A stretch of 64,000 nucleotides of DNA from Piliocolobus tephrosceles. Taxonomy: Eukaryota; Chordata; Mammalia; Primates; Cercopithecidae. The first letter of the stretch is position 1, and each line of letters opens with the position of its first letter. Below the pieces are notes generated by a model. That model searched no databases and had not been told where the DNA came from. It saw nothing but the letters and a program-made list of their open reading frames with translations. A program made the translations under genes and the position numbers. Below, piece after piece: positions 1 to 12,250 of the stretch. Location of the stretch: positions 100,492,272 to 100,556,271 of the forward strand of contig NC_045436.1 of the NCBI RefSeq assembly GCF_002776525.5, in the 5' to 3' direction.

Positions 1-28
1 ACTTCACTGTTAATTTCTGTACATCATT

Positions 29-58
29 CCCCCCCCCCCTTTTTTTTTTTTTTTTTTT
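29..58. repeat. poly(C)/poly(T) tract
   Basis: A run of ten C is followed directly by about 20 T. It lies immediately left of an LTR-like sequence and may be slippage-prone or inside that LTR. No coding content. Confidence 0.85.
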
Positions 59-190
59 GGTATATCATCCGCCACGTGGCTGCGCTGGACTTGCTCTGAA
101 TCTGCTGTGATTCTGGGGTTGCCCAATTCACAAATTGTTCATTACTCAATTAAACTCCTTTAAACTTAATTTGGCTGAAGTTTTTCTTTT
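59..190 (+). mobile_element. LTR tail of an ERV1-like endogenous retrovirus (family not assigned)
   Basis: The stretch reads like the R/U5 end of a primate gammaretrovirus-like LTR: a short GC-richer part, then a run containing caattaaactcctttaaac and ending gaagtttttcttttacca. The recognition is by eye and the MER family cannot be named. No internal proviral sequence follows, so it would be a solo or truncated LTR. Confidence 0.4.
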
Positions 191-732
191 ACCACATTTA
201 TAAAGATGTGATAATAACATTAAGGGAATCTAAAACGTAAGAAGGGTCTAATGATTGTGTCTTTGACCTGCTGAAAGCAAATTTTCTTCTCTTAAACAGA
301 GAACTATGTTAAACTGAAAGCTCCTAATGCCCCCTGGATTTTATTCAGGTAACTGAACCATTACATTACTTAACATTCCAACCAATTTCTTAGGGAGTAT
401 ATTCCCTTGGAGTTAATGATAAGGAAAAAAAGTGTGAAGAGTTTCCAGAGCTGAAATCAGTTTTAACTTGCTATTCAAATTAATTTGCTTATGAAAAGCA
501 CATAAAAAATACTCAGAGCAAGACAGAAATCTCAAAAGGTCACAATTTTTAGTATATGTTACCTTATCTTTTTACTGTTATTAATATTCACTATAGAATC
601 TACTTGATGGCCAAAAAAACTATACTCCAGAGACAAGGGGTTCAATAACAAGAACTATAAGAAGTCTTGGAATCAAACTTTTCTCCCTCACTTAGGCTTT
701 CCTTTTATTTTAGTGCCTGGGACAATGCTGAC
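191..732. other. no gene or recognised repeat
   Basis: AT-rich non-repetitive DNA. No reading frame with coding character and no RNA gene seen. Confidence 0.6.
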
Positions 733-743
733 AAGAAAATCTG

Positions 744-1068
744 GGGCCTGGCACAGTGGCTCATACCTGTAATCCCAGCACTTTGGGAAGCCGAGGCAGG
801 TGGATCACCTGAGGTCAAGAGTTCAAGACCAACCTGTCCAATATGGTGAAACCTTCGTCTCTACTAAAAATACAAAAAAAAAAAAAAAAAAAAAGCCAGG
901 AATGGTGGTGGGCACCTGTAATCCCAGCTACTAGGGAGGCTGAGGTAGAAGAATCACTTTAACCTGGGAGACAGAGGTCGCAGTGAGCCAAGATCACACC
1001 AGTGCACTCGAGCTGGGCAACAGAGGGAGACTCTGTCTCAAATAAATAAATAAATAAGTAAATAAAAT
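744..1068 (+). mobile_element. AluS-type SINE with target-site duplication
   Basis: Full-length dimeric Alu with an A-rich linker between the monomers and an (AAAT)n tail. The 11-bp duplication aagaaaatctg flanks it at 733-743 and 1069-1079. Sequence around cacctgaggtcaagagttc is AluS-like. Short frames here (667-849 plus, 959-1267 minus) are Alu-derived, not genes. Confidence 0.95.
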
Positions 1069-1079
1069 AAGAAAATCTG

Positions 1080-2416
1080 ACAAGGGGTATTTGATTCATA
1101 TTCTTTAAACAAAGGCAAGGATTCTCAGATATGTACATTTCTTTCACAACACAACAAAAGCAACAGGTCCACGACTTGTGAAAAACTGTTGGTTCTTTTC
1201 TGACATAATCCAAAAGAGCTCTATAAATAATATGTTCAGCAAATATGTGAATACTGTTTCTTAACACTGAGTTATGTTTTCACTTATTGTTTATTAAAAT
1301 TGCCAAGCAAGTAGAGCAGGGTCAAGAAAATTGCAAACCTGGAAGGAATTCCCGGAAGGTTTAGGTGAACATTCAAAAGAACAAAATTGGAGCCAGAAGT
1401 TGCAAGACAAACCTTCGCTAAGCTTTTACAAAGGGCAAGTTTCCTTGGGTGCAGGTGAGAGTATGTGAAACTACTGGGCTAGTTTTTGGCTAAGTCTCAG
1501 GGTGTGGGTCTGGAAGGTGACACCACACTTTATTAAAATTACCTTTGACAGCTCTTATACTTCCTCAGCAATTGCTCAGCATTAGGTGAGTCCCCTTGTG
1601 ACATTAGGGGGGATAAGGATTAAGACGAGGACATGGTATCACTGCAGGGCATGGGCAAGGTCATATAATGTCCTATGTACTACGTTCTGCCTCTGAAAGG
1701 GTGAGCCTCTCGACTCCCTTTTTTCCTTCACAGTCTGGTGTTGACAGGAACAGGACAGTTGGGGATATAAGGCCTGGAACAAATTGCATTGACATGAACT
1801 CAACGCAAACCACATGTTCACTACTGATTTTGAACTCTGTATTTCTCAAAAGAAATCAAAGACATAATCTACTTTCTTCAACAATTAAATGAGCCTTTTG
1901 TCAATATTTAAGAAGGTCCTCCCACCCTTAGGGAAAATGCTACCCCTTCACCACCACCCCCGTTCTATAATGCTGTCTTCTCTGCCTACACTTTTGATTA
2001 TTTTAAAAACATATTTTTTTCTCTAATATATTTTAGTTTGTTATAAACAAATCATTTATAAAGATAAAGGTTGGTAACATTTGCTTCTAGAATTTATTTC
2101 AAAACCATTTCACTTTAATCAGTACCAGTTTAGTCTATTATTTTCTGAAGTCTCAGAAATTATAAGAGTATCGTCATACCCAACTAAGTTAAATTTAGGT
2201 TGGGTCAGGTCTGGAAAAATTTTTTTGATCACCAGAAAGATACTTATTAAAGTGACATTATGCTGTTAGTTTGCTACTTTACATGGAAGTGGCTTTGATT
2301 AAAATTATTTCTGGATTTTCTAGTGTGTTTTCTCTCATCCTATTCGTATTTTAAATAACATTATATGGAATATTGTCTTTCCTCTCATCCTGGGTTCCTT
2401 GATCCTCAATCAATCT
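1080..2416. other. unannotated single-copy-looking DNA
   Basis: No recognised repeat, exon or RNA gene. Short frames (60-74 codons) show no protein signature. Confidence 0.55.
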
Positions 2417-2465
2417 CAAAAATAAATAAATAAATAAGTAAATAAATAAATAAATAAACAAATAG
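2417..2465. repeat. (AAAT)n microsatellite
   Basis: Tetranucleotide aaat/aata repeats with one interrupting g and one c. It has no attached Alu body, so it is a free microsatellite. Confidence 0.9.
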
Positions 2466-5257
2466 AATTTGTATAGGAACCAACTGCATGGGTACTGGGG
2501 AAAGGACACACGCTCTGCTATTTTCCCCTGACTTATTTTCAAACATGCCTGCTCTCATCCACCAAGCTATTTTGCCTCCATTCCAAGCCATTACCATATA
2601 CATTATTAAAGTTCTGTTTTCTCTTACCATGTGAAACATAGACACATAGGATAATAAATTACCTTCCTCATTGTTTCCTTAAGTAATACCGAAAATTACA
2701 AAGGTATTTAAGGCAGGGATTCATCTTTAAAGCATGTTAAAGCTAATTTGCCATTGCAGTTCTGCAGAATGGCTATTATCCTCTCTTTACAAAGGGTAAG
2801 CTAAAAGGTTAAGTGAGGAGCTTAAGGCTACTGAATAAGTTAATACTCTTTCTCAGAGTAGATCACAGGAATGCCAGGTTCCTGCCTTTAAGCTCCAATT
2901 AGAAGATCACATTCATAAAAATGACCCATTGAAAAGTCTGAATAAGGGCACATTTTATTCAAAGCACTTTCTCTTCTTTAAAAATAACTACATAAAATAT
3001 GTACTTGAACTACTAAATTTTTCAATATAGTTTTCTGAACACACGTTTATTGTAGAATACTTGAAATATATAAAGAATTTTCTTAAAAACCACACACCAT
3101 TCAGAGAAAATCATAATTAAAGATTTATATAAATGTATATTTGCTGTACATAATTTTTCTATTTCAGAAAGTTGAGGATATGCCTGAGTTGAGGTTTATA
3201 CACTGCTTTTTTTCACTGAAATATGTGTGTGTGTGAATATATTTCCATGCCAATTTATTTTTTCCTAAATCATAGCAAAGGCAAAGTCTCAGAAACAAAC
3301 AAAAAATAAGCCGACTAGAACCAAGGATACTCTTTGAGGACAAGAGCAAATGTCTGCATAAAAGGGAGTTTGGAACCAGAAACATGAAGTCTTTGAAAGC
3401 TGAACAAAGGAATTTGGATTTGATATTTTCACTCTCAAATCTGAATATCTCTCTACCTTTGAGTACATAATTTCACTCAATGCTAAGAAATTAAAAACAT
3501 GAAGGACAGCCATCACAGCAAACATTGATTGAGATCTTCCTGTGTGCCCAGCACTCCCCACAAACCACCAGGGGTGGGACCAGGTTCTGTGGGGCCTAAA
3601 GCTTATCCAGCTGAGGTAGGGGAAGGGAGTACCTTCAGGAAAAAGAATACAAAATTACAAATACAATATTAAGTTTGAAAGTGAGAGTTTACCTAGGATG
3701 AGAAAAGAAATAATACATTTTAAATTATAAATAGCTGGAAAAACAGGTATGTGCATTTTACAGTACACAAATTATATCTCAAAACAAATTTTAAAAAGCC
3801 AACAAAACTACAAACATCTCAAAATCCAGAAAAAAGATGCAATATTTTGTACACACTTACGTAATAATCTTGTTGCCTTATTTTTTGGCTGTACTCTTTT
3901 TGATTGCTGTTTCCAATGACAAAGATTTCGTGATACTGTTTTCCACAGAGACGAAAGATAATTTAGACTTTTCCCTACCATGATTGCTAGAAACTTGTTT
4001 TCATTATGTCAAAAAACAAAATTTAAACAAATTTTTAGTTTAATAATCTAATTGACTTTGATTAGTGATTCATGATTCAGGCAGAATCCAATCGATGAAA
4101 TAGAAAGGCACTCCTCCGAACTGGCAGAAGAGTTGATTTTGTAAAGTAGCTTGAGCAGGAACAAGGAAATAGCATAGTACAAAAAAGTGGATTGGTTAAC
4201 ATTAGGTAACCAATTGGATTACCTAACATTGGATTGGTTACTTCAGGTAACTTTCCTAGTAAGGGTTAAAGCAGAGGGGACTTCCTTATCATGCAAGCTT
4301 AAGTAGACAAGGTCCCTTTTCTACTGGATTTTGCGAATCTCCTATGTTTTTGAAAAAATGGCTAGTTTTAAAGTTCGGTTTGATTCTGTGGCACTGAGCA
4401 CACATGACTCTATTCTGGTTTGGTCTGGTCTGTTGGACCTAGTGCAGGTCTTAGTCCAAAACAATGACAAACTGTAAATTTTATTTAATAGTTACTGACA
4501 GTTTAGAAAAGTAATTTTAGCTTTACATATAATTATTGGTATGTCATATAAGTATTTGGAATTTTTTGTCAAGTTTGAAGAAAGCCCTACTTAAAAAGTA
4601 TGTATCAACTTCACCTCAGGGCATTTGAAGTTGTGTGTGTGTGTGTACATGCATGCAGGGAGTAATCATATGTATTAAATTCACTGTTAGCCAGTTTGTT
4701 ATAGATATCTTTGGTTGTAGTGGTGTTTATTAGCTTTTTATGTTACCTTTGTCACTGTTGCTATTTAACACCCAATCAACAAGAAATATAAATCCTTTTC
4801 CAGAATGTATATGATTTACTTCTCTTCATTAATTTGATCATCAAACAATCCAAGAGCCTGTTTATCCTAATATTCAAACCTTATCTCTTCCTTTTAATTT
4901 GTTTTTGAAATATTACGTATTTTTTATTACAACTTGTTTCTAAACTTCAGAAAAATTTACGTTCTCCTTACTCATCAATACTTTTGTTTCATATTTCATT
5001 AATTTGTGGGTAAAGTTTTAATTATTTTTTAATAAATAAATTGAAAGACAACAAAAGAAGTATCCCCTTTATATATGTCCAAATTAGAAGTTCATAAATT
5101 TTCACTTGCTTTATTGAAACATTCCAAAATGTGTTTCCAACGTGCAGTTAAAAATGACATATAAGAGTTTGATCAAATATGACATATGCATGAAAAAGAA
5201 AAAATTATGGTATATTTATAATTTTATATTATATAATATATATAATTTTATATTACA
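2466..5257. other. AT-rich intergenic DNA with short GT runs and one small inverted repeat
   Basis: No gene seen. Holds short TG runs near 3222 and 4630, an imperfect palindrome at 4202-4226 and, up to about 5257, an A+T stretch rich in ATAT. Frames of 73-90 codons near 3164-3561 have no recognisable protein features. Confidence 0.5.
4189..4251. repeat. direct repeat enclosing a palindrome
   Basis: ggattggttaacattaggta at 4189 recurs in diverged form at 4231-4251. Between them 4202-4226 is a near-perfect palindrome with arms ttaggtaa and ttacctaa around ccaattgg. Confidence 0.7.
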
Positions 5258-5286
5258 TATTATGCATTATGGAGTAATGCATAATA
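5258..5286. repeat. 12-bp perfect inverted repeat
   Basis: Arms tattatgcatta (5258-5269) and taatgcataata (5275-5286) are perfect reverse complements with a 5-base spacer. It sits at the end of an ATAT-rich run. Confidence 0.8.
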
Positions 5287-5829
5287 CCTATAGATTGGCT
5301 TCTGGTTGAATTTCAAACCTGGTTCCTCCATCATTATCCACATACTTCACTGCTGGGCACTACAGAACCTCCTCACATTATGACATGCAATGTTTTGTCA
5401 TGTTAGAGGTGGAGGTAGCTGTACCCCTGAAATTATTTCTACACTAGGGACAGCTGGTGATGACTAACTCGTATAGGAAGTAGTGTGAGCCAGTAAAAAT
5501 TTCCCCATAACCACAGACTAAATGGATTTCTAACTTAGCTTCCTTTACTGCATCTCAAAAATGCCATGGATCATTCTAATCTCATCCAACCAGAGGGAAC
5601 AGTGATGGAGGGCACGTTGGATTAAAACCATCAATTTTATCCACAGAAACCATGTAGATAAAACATTTTATTTTTTAAAATTTTATTAAAAACCTATAAC
5701 CATATGAATAGATTTATACAAGCCCCGCCCCACCTCCCAGATTCTTGGAAGAAGCCTGTGTAAGTGAGAAGTTCTGAAGTTCAAACTTCATTAGTTTTAT
5801 GGTAAATTCACCTCTGATTAGTTTGTTTA

Positions 5830-5968
5830 CCCCTCATGGTAGCCCTATGAGAAAAGCACTTTCGTCATCTCCAGATGACGGAATTCAGAAATGTCAAGTG
5901 ACTTGACCCAGGTCACACAGCCAGCAAGGGCTGGAACCAAGATTTAACCCCAAGTGGTTGGTGTGGAA
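5830..5968 (-). mobile_element. MIR SINE fragment
   Basis: Reverse-complement MIR: contains gtcacacagccagcaagg preceded by a diverged copy of the gatgaggaaactgagg region. Old, diverged, no coding capacity. Confidence 0.8.
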
Positions 5969-5983
5969 CCCAAAACATATTAT

Positions 5984-6714
5984 GAGACACCTACCATGGG
6001 CCAGAAGGTATGTTGAGCTCCTTACATTCCTGGCTTAATCTCATAAGAATATTACATTATACAGTTAACCCTTGAACAACATGTATTTGAATGTCACTGG
6101 TACACTTATAGGCAGATTTTTTTCAATAAAAGTTACATGAAGTGTGCCTGCCTCTCCTGCCTCCCCTTCTGTCTCCTCCACCTCTACTGGCTCTGCCATT
6201 CCTTTGACAGCAAGACCAACACTTCCTCCTACTCATCCTCCTCAGCCTACTCAATGGGAAGACAATGAGGATGACGAGCTTTATGATTATCTACTTCCAC
6301 TTTATGAATAGTAAATATATTTTCTCTTTCTTATAATTTTCTTAACATTTTCTTTCCCTAACTTACTTTATTGTAAGAATACAGTATATAATACATATAC
6401 CATGAAAAATATGTATTAATTCAACTGTTTATGTTATTGATAAGGATTCAGATCAACAGTAGACTATTAGTAGTTAAGTTTGGGAGGAGTTATATGTAAA
6501 TTTTTGACTGCATGGGAGAGTTAATGCCCCTAACCTCCATGTTGTTCAAGTGTCAACTGTGGGTATTATTATCCCCATTCAGTAGATGGGGAAAATCAAG
6601 CAACAAAGAGACTATTATCTATTCATGGTCACCTAACTGATGATGAGTGGAGTGAGATTCAAATGCTAGTCTGTTTACAGAGCCTGAACACGCAACCACT
6701 TCAGTACACTGCCC
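5984..6714 (-). mobile_element. MIR SINE split by a Tigger2 insertion
   Basis: A second minus-strand MIR starts at its 3' end (cacctaccatgggccagaag) at 5984-6061 and resumes at 6560 with tattattatccccattcag, running to the MIR 5' end near 6714. The 498 bp between are a DNA transposon. The split gives a clear relative age: MIR first, Tigger later. Confidence 0.75.
6062..6559 (-). mobile_element. Tigger2-type (MER2 group) non-autonomous DNA transposon
   Basis: Terminal inverted repeats are visible: cagttaacccttgaacaaca at the left end and the complement of cagttgacacttgaacaaca at the right end. The internal part matches the Tigger2a organisation as I know it, including the complement of the ctcctcctcatcc-like acidic-tract remnant. 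At 498 bp it cannot encode transposase. A TA target dinucleotide precedes the left end; the right one is decayed to TG. Confidence 0.85.
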
Positions 6715-7264
6715 CAAACACTGTCCTTACATCACACTGATTATATGGGCATATCATGAAGTAAAGTGGAGATTTCATGCGTAAACACTTTTTAAATGAA
6801 TTTTGTTTTAAAACAAAATAAGAGAAATAATGTTTGCATTTGCAGAGAGTTCCTTGGGCTAGGCTTTTGAACCTCTTATAAGAGATATGCACATACTTTT
6901 CCCAATTTGGTGTACTTTGAGGAAAGTTAACATAGACAATACGAGCATTGTGGATTTTTGCATAGAGAATGGCCTGAAAAAAACCATTATTTTAAGACAG
7001 TTATAAGGAAAGTGTGGGCTTGGAGGAAAAAAACTAAATTAGAGTAGAATTGAAGTGACAGAGGAGAGTCAAAAGACAAGATACATGTTGAAGAGAAAAA
7101 AAATGGTGAAAGACAATATAAAAGACAAGAGTTCAAAAATAAAGTGGAACAGAAACTAGAGAATGGGTTAAGAATAAGTTTTTTGAGGGAGAGGAAGACA
7201 AATTCAGTTTTGGAAATGAATAGCATAGAGTCTTTGGACATGCATGAAACTTTTGAGATCATCT

Positions 7265-7385
7265 AGGATGATCTCTAAATTCAATTTCCTTATTTGATTG
7301 TGGAGAGATACTGAGACCTAGACAGTGAAATTAACTTATTCAAAGTTATTAAGTGGTAAGAATTAGAGCCAGATCTTAAGCTATA
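7265..7385 (-). mobile_element. MIR-like fragment
   Basis: Diverged reverse-complement MIR signature (actgagacctagacagtg ... ttaagtggtaagaattagag). Recognition is by pattern only. Confidence 0.5.
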
Positions 7386-7927
7386 GTGGTGTTCAGGTAA
7401 TATTAAAAACTGTCAGGAGAAATGCCCTGCTGAAACTTAGGAAATGAGAACCTGAAGTACAGGCAAAAGACAAGAAATTTGATGTTCATTTAGGAATTAT
7501 CTTAAGAGATGTTAGTGAAAATTCTGCAATTAGATAAGATAATCAAAGTTGAGAGTTCATAAAAGGATGAACAGATGTACTTAGACACAGCTGGGTACAA
7601 AATTAGGATGGGGGATGAAACCAGAGTATTGGGCAAGAAGAGGCAGTGTCAGTAAGGGGATTGAAGACTGAGACTCAACAAAACAAAGAAGAAACTTAAA
7701 CAATGGAGAGAACTTAAAGTTAAGCCAAGGAAAGAAATTTTAAGATGGTTTAGGAATTCCAAAGAACCAAATGCCTCAAAGTTGAGGACCGAGAAAGGAC
7801 CATTTGAATTTTTCAAGAAGTAGTGAGAATTGTTATAATTTTGCTAGGTTTTTTAAGAGTTGAAAAGAAAGGAATTTGAGAACCTATGTGCCAGAAATTA
7901 TGATAGGGATGTTCATGCAAACATTTA

Positions 7928-8109
7928 TTTATTTATTATTATTATTTTTTTGAGACAAGATCTTTCTGTGTTGCCCAGGTTGGAGCATGTGGCTATATTA
8001 ACTGGCACTATTGTAGCATACTACAGCCTTGAACTCCTGGCCTCAAGCAATCCTTCTGCCTTAGCCTCCCAAGCAGCTGGGACTACAGGTATGTGCTACC
8101 ATACCCGTC
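7928..8109 (-). mobile_element. old Alu right-monomer element (AluJ/FRAM-like)
   Basis: Single Alu right monomer in reverse orientation, preceded by a (TTA)n-like tail at 7928-7950. Flanking near-identical duplications catgcaaacattta (7914-7927) and catgcaaactttta (8110-8123) show that it inserted as a monomer or 5'-truncated copy. The 115-codon plus-strand frame across it is not a gene. Confidence 0.8.
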
Positions 8110-8239
8110 CATGCAAACTTTTAAATACCTTATCATTCTTTAAATTTCTCACTTCTTTAACATTTTTGTTTCAATTTCAAGAGATGTGCAGGAAATATTT
8201 TCAATAGATATGCTTAATGTGAGGCTAGCAGTGAGAAGA

Positions 8240-8335
8240 AAACAATCTTGGGTTCTTTGAGGGCAGGCACTGTTTTGTGTGTGTCCAACACAGAACTTGG
8301 TATATACTAGGTTCCTAGTGAATAGAAAATAAATA
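8240..8335 (+). mobile_element. L2 3'-end fragment
   Basis: Contains gagggcaggcactgttttgt and a diverged version of the cagtgaatagaaaataaata 3' terminus expected of L2 LINEs. Confidence 0.5.
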
Positions 8336-8339
8336 AAAT

Positions 8340-11300
8340 GTGCTTGGTTAGTAATGGAGTGGTTAGTAACAGAATCTTTGATTTCTTGGCTTGCTGACCC
8401 TTGCACTTCATTTAGCACCTTCTTTAGGACAGCCACTGAAGTTGAAATCAGTATTTAAATATTCTGTATACAGAGTACCAGAAAATACTACGAGGTTCTG
8501 GGATGAAAATAGTCTGTTAAGCTATTTAATGAAATGCATTAAGTCTCTCTTCTCAACTTCTTCTTCCATGTGGTAGCTATTTGGTTTGGGTAAACTTAAC
8601 TTCAAACTCCGAGAGTGAATCCTGATTGGTAAATCAGTGAGGTTAATTCCATCTCCTTTGCCGCAGGGAAGCTAACTCATGCTTAGGCCAGCTGAGTGCA
8701 AGACATTTGCCTGGTCATAGGGATTATTTAACAAATGCTCTTATCAGCAAAAAGTCGGGCATTTTCTGGGAATTCAGGCATCTCTTTAACCTCCTTTTGG
8801 GATTGTGATTCATGTTATAAGTCAAAAATCACAACTTGCCTGCTTGATGCTTCCTTTTGCGGTTCCATTTTCCTAAAGCTTAAGCCAGTAAACAGTATCC
8901 TGGAAAGAAGGACAGGAGAGAAAGTGATCCTTTTAGACTGGGATTTCAAGAGATTTCAAGGTTGTCTGTGGAGCACAGGCGAACTGCACTTTGCTCTCTA
9001 AAGAGGCTCTGGAAGGAATGACTGCACAGTACACTGAGAGAGGCCAGTCTGAGACACTAGATTTGACCGAAAAAAAGGTCCATGCCAAGGGTGGCACAGC
9101 AGGATCAGAGTGATCCATCTTGTTGGACCCTTTTAGACTACAACCCTGTGTGTCTCATCAGTAACTAGGGTAGAAAAATGAACCAGCAGTGACCCATAGA
9201 AATTCTCTGGTATGTTTGAACTTTTATGATAGTCTAGGGCCTTTGCATAGTTTTGCTCAGGGGAGCCTAGTGAAAGCTGAAGCTGAGTTATTTCCCAGCT
9301 TGACCTTAAAGAAAATAGAGAAATACAATTTTGATTTTGCTTACCTGAATTTAAGAATGAAGAATCATACCACCTTAGTGATCTTCTACATTACAATACA
9401 ATCCATAACAACTAATATGCAATGACTTAAACATAGAAGGGCCCAACAAACGTGTGATGAATGGATGGATGAAAGGATAGCATTTTAAAAACTAGATTTG
9501 AAAGCTAGTGCTGTGGCAGAGGCTATAATAGTCCCTCAGTGAACAACTTTGAGGATAATGAGCAATAATCAGAGATCATCCAGACTCGAACTAGGTCTAT
9601 AAGAACCAAACATAGGTGGGTTATTTTTTGGTTGTACTAAATATTATTAAAGTATATAAGCTTGGCATTAGCCTACATCTGGGTCACTGAGGCCAAACAA
9701 AACTGATAGAAAAGAAAACAAGAAAACTCCAAGTTGCACAGAGCTCTCCATGGTTTGAGTTAGAGCTGTCTGCTTTGTCATCCAAGCACAACAGAAGTGC
9801 AGGTGCAGACAAGGGGATAGCAGTCAGTAAAAGAGCCCATGTGACCTTGAAAATCACAGAATTTATTCACTGCGTAGAACAGTTAAGCAAGTGATTGAGT
9901 GGCTCTAGTGTGTTTTAGAAGTCTTGGCTTATTTTCCCCAGCGTTAGGATTGTCCTCTTGGAAAACCCTATAAATTAGGTTTTGATCTAGAGACTATGGT
10001 CTATCAGTAAACTCCCCAAATTTGGCAGTAAAACAATACAGCAAATTCATTATGAACTCCAGAAAGAGTTTTAACAGTCTTAAGTGTTTTTGTAATGCTG
10101 TTGAACAGGACACAAAGTTTACATTCTGTGTTCAGTTTTTCTGTAAGCACGGAAATGTGTCTATTGTAGAACTGAAGTTTCCTAATTGGTCCATGCTAAT
10201 TGACTCGTATTCAATGTGAAGTGTTATATTTGGATCACCTAAGCATTTATTAAATTTTATTTGAAAGATGACAAATAGCTACATAGGATGGTTATAATTA
10301 GTAAGAGACCATGTTCAATTTAACTGCCAGGGAAGTAATATTGATGCAAAGATGGACACGTTCTGAGTGTTTTTATAATTATCAGTACATTGTAGAAATA
10401 GGTCAAGCATGTATTTTATGTAAAAAAAAAAAAAAATACTTCATACTTTGGCAGTTCTCTTGTTCATATGATAAAAAGTGTCATACAAAATTGACCCCAA
10501 GACATATTTCTTTTGATGACAGATGAAGTACAGAGTCACTGCATACTGACAGAAAGAAATATTTTGAAAATATATGCCTCCACAACAACTTTGAGGAGGT
10601 TGATAAATCTACAAAGTACTGGCATTGAAAAGCAAGCTTATAGGCTGCATAGTGTTAAGGACTACTTTTCATTGTGCTGGGTCCATGGGGGAATATCTCA
10701 AGAAATTGTATGTGTCTTCCAGTGGAATGGTGTGTTTTTAAATCAAATAGGCACATGTCTATTCACCTATGTGCCTCTAAACCATCTTTGTGCTGTTCTT
10801 CTCCATTGCTTATAAAGTTCAAAAGATAAAGGTGACAGAACCAAAGTACAAGAACAGGAAAAATTGAATTATGACAGCAGAAGTAGTTCTAATGGATCAT
10901 TTGGCAGGGGTGTCCAATGTGCTTTGAGTGTGGACTTCAAAATTGTCAGTTAATGGAAGAAATGACAAGGAGAAAGGAGAGATAAATAGACATATTTTCC
11001 TCCTCTAACCTTGCTTACAAAATTGATCAGGGTCAAGAGGGACTTAATTTCCTTGATGTCACTTTTCCCCCGTCTTTTTCCATGGTAATGGAGGAAAGCT
11101 TGAACTCGCCCAGAATGCTGTGAATGTCTCAGAACAGGGTAAAGTCATCTTGGCAAAAGAGCAACAGTTCTCACTTTTTAATGTTCTTTCTCTTGTTATG
11201 ACCTGAGAGTTCCTGAAACTCTTATAAGTCACGCCAGGCCATTATGCTTTCTAGCTTCCTTTACTAGAGTCATCCTTTTAAAAAGCACCCTGTGGGTTGA

Positions 11301-11563
11301 GACATCACCCAAATTATTATCCAAGTTATCCCTGAAAGGAGTATGTTCATATATGACAATAATGTGACACAGCAGCAGATCTTCCTATAGTCACTAACAG
11401 TGTCCTAGGAGCAAGAAGATGAAAGACTTCAAGTCATCTCTAAGAGCCTCGTTTTGTTATGTGCCTGGGTTTGTCTCAGGTCCTATAGTTCAATAGTAAG
11501 TGCTCTTATTCCACTGAATTCTCCTTAACTGTCTCCATTTTTCATCCTGCATTCCTTTACCTA
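8340..11563. other. 3.2 kb without recognised gene or repeat
   Basis: AT-rich non-repetitive sequence. Frames of 60-100 codons (for example 10513-10815) lack composition or motifs of a protein. A 14-16 base A run lies at about 10421. A short gaatggatggatga stretch near 9455 may be an L2 tail remnant. Confidence 0.5.
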
Positions 11564-11850
11564 TGACGGGCTTCAGGACACACTACCCCACAATATGGCA
11601 CATGGGTATTTAAGGAAACAGCAGAAATCGGCCACAGACACTGGAAAGAATTCTCTTCACCCTTTCTCCCCTGAAGCGAGGCTTAAAAACTAGGTGACCT
11701 TCCCCCCAGAATGGGTCATAAGATGCCATTCCAGAGATGTCTTCCCGGTACCAAGAGGAAAGGAATGTTTTTACCTCTGAAGACACAGAGACACAGAGAC
11801 GAATCTGAACAAACTGGCCTTGCTCAGTTCCCCTAGCTTATCAAATGCCA
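11564..11850 (+). mobile_element. LTR-like element start, same family as 19898-20405
   Basis: Begins tgacgggcttcaggacacac and continues ccccacaatatggcac, closely resembling the start of the reverse-strand element ending at 20405. TG at the start fits an LTR. The 3' part diverges and the end is not clear. It looks like an ERVL/ERV-class LTR; the family is not assigned. Confidence 0.5.
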
Positions 11851-12089
11851 GATAAAGAATACTGATTACCCTAAAAGGAATTTAAATTTTTTGTTAAGTA
11901 ATTTAAAATATTACTTTAAAATAAAGATATATGTACTATGATATAGAAAGTGCAACTAACCTATATGTTATGATCAAACAAGAGATTTCAGATTTTTTGT
12001 TATTATAATGAATCCCACTTTGGGTATATCTATAGATTCTCCCCAGAGTGGACTTATTTGATAAGATATGGTTATGGAAGCAGTACCTC

Positions 12090-12190
12090 TTTGTGGGCAG
12101 AATGCAGAGACAGGTGAGGCTATGGGTAAATGAGGTAATGTTAAGTGCTTCACACTGTGCCTGGTACATGCCAAAAACTTGGTTAAGCCT
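12090..12190 (+). mobile_element. MIR 3' fragment
   Basis: Forward MIR 3' half: gggtaaatgaggtaatgtta followed by cacactgtgcctggtacatg. Confidence 0.6.
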
Positions 12191-12195
12191 AATCA

Positions 12196-12250
12196 CTGCT
12201 GCTACTGCTACTGTTACCATCATCATCATCACTATCCTTACTACTATTAA
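12196..12250. repeat. imperfect (CTG/CTA)-(CAT) trinucleotide repeat
   Basis: ctgctgctactgctactg runs into four CAT units and ctactatt. Degenerate trinucleotide array after a MIR tail. No evidence of translation. Confidence 0.7.

Noticed and set aside
1639..1892. 60-74-codon frames on both strands
   Set aside because: Mutually overlapping, without any recognisable domain; expected by chance.
7860..8207. 115-codon frame
   Set aside because: It spans an old reverse Alu monomer flanked by duplications.
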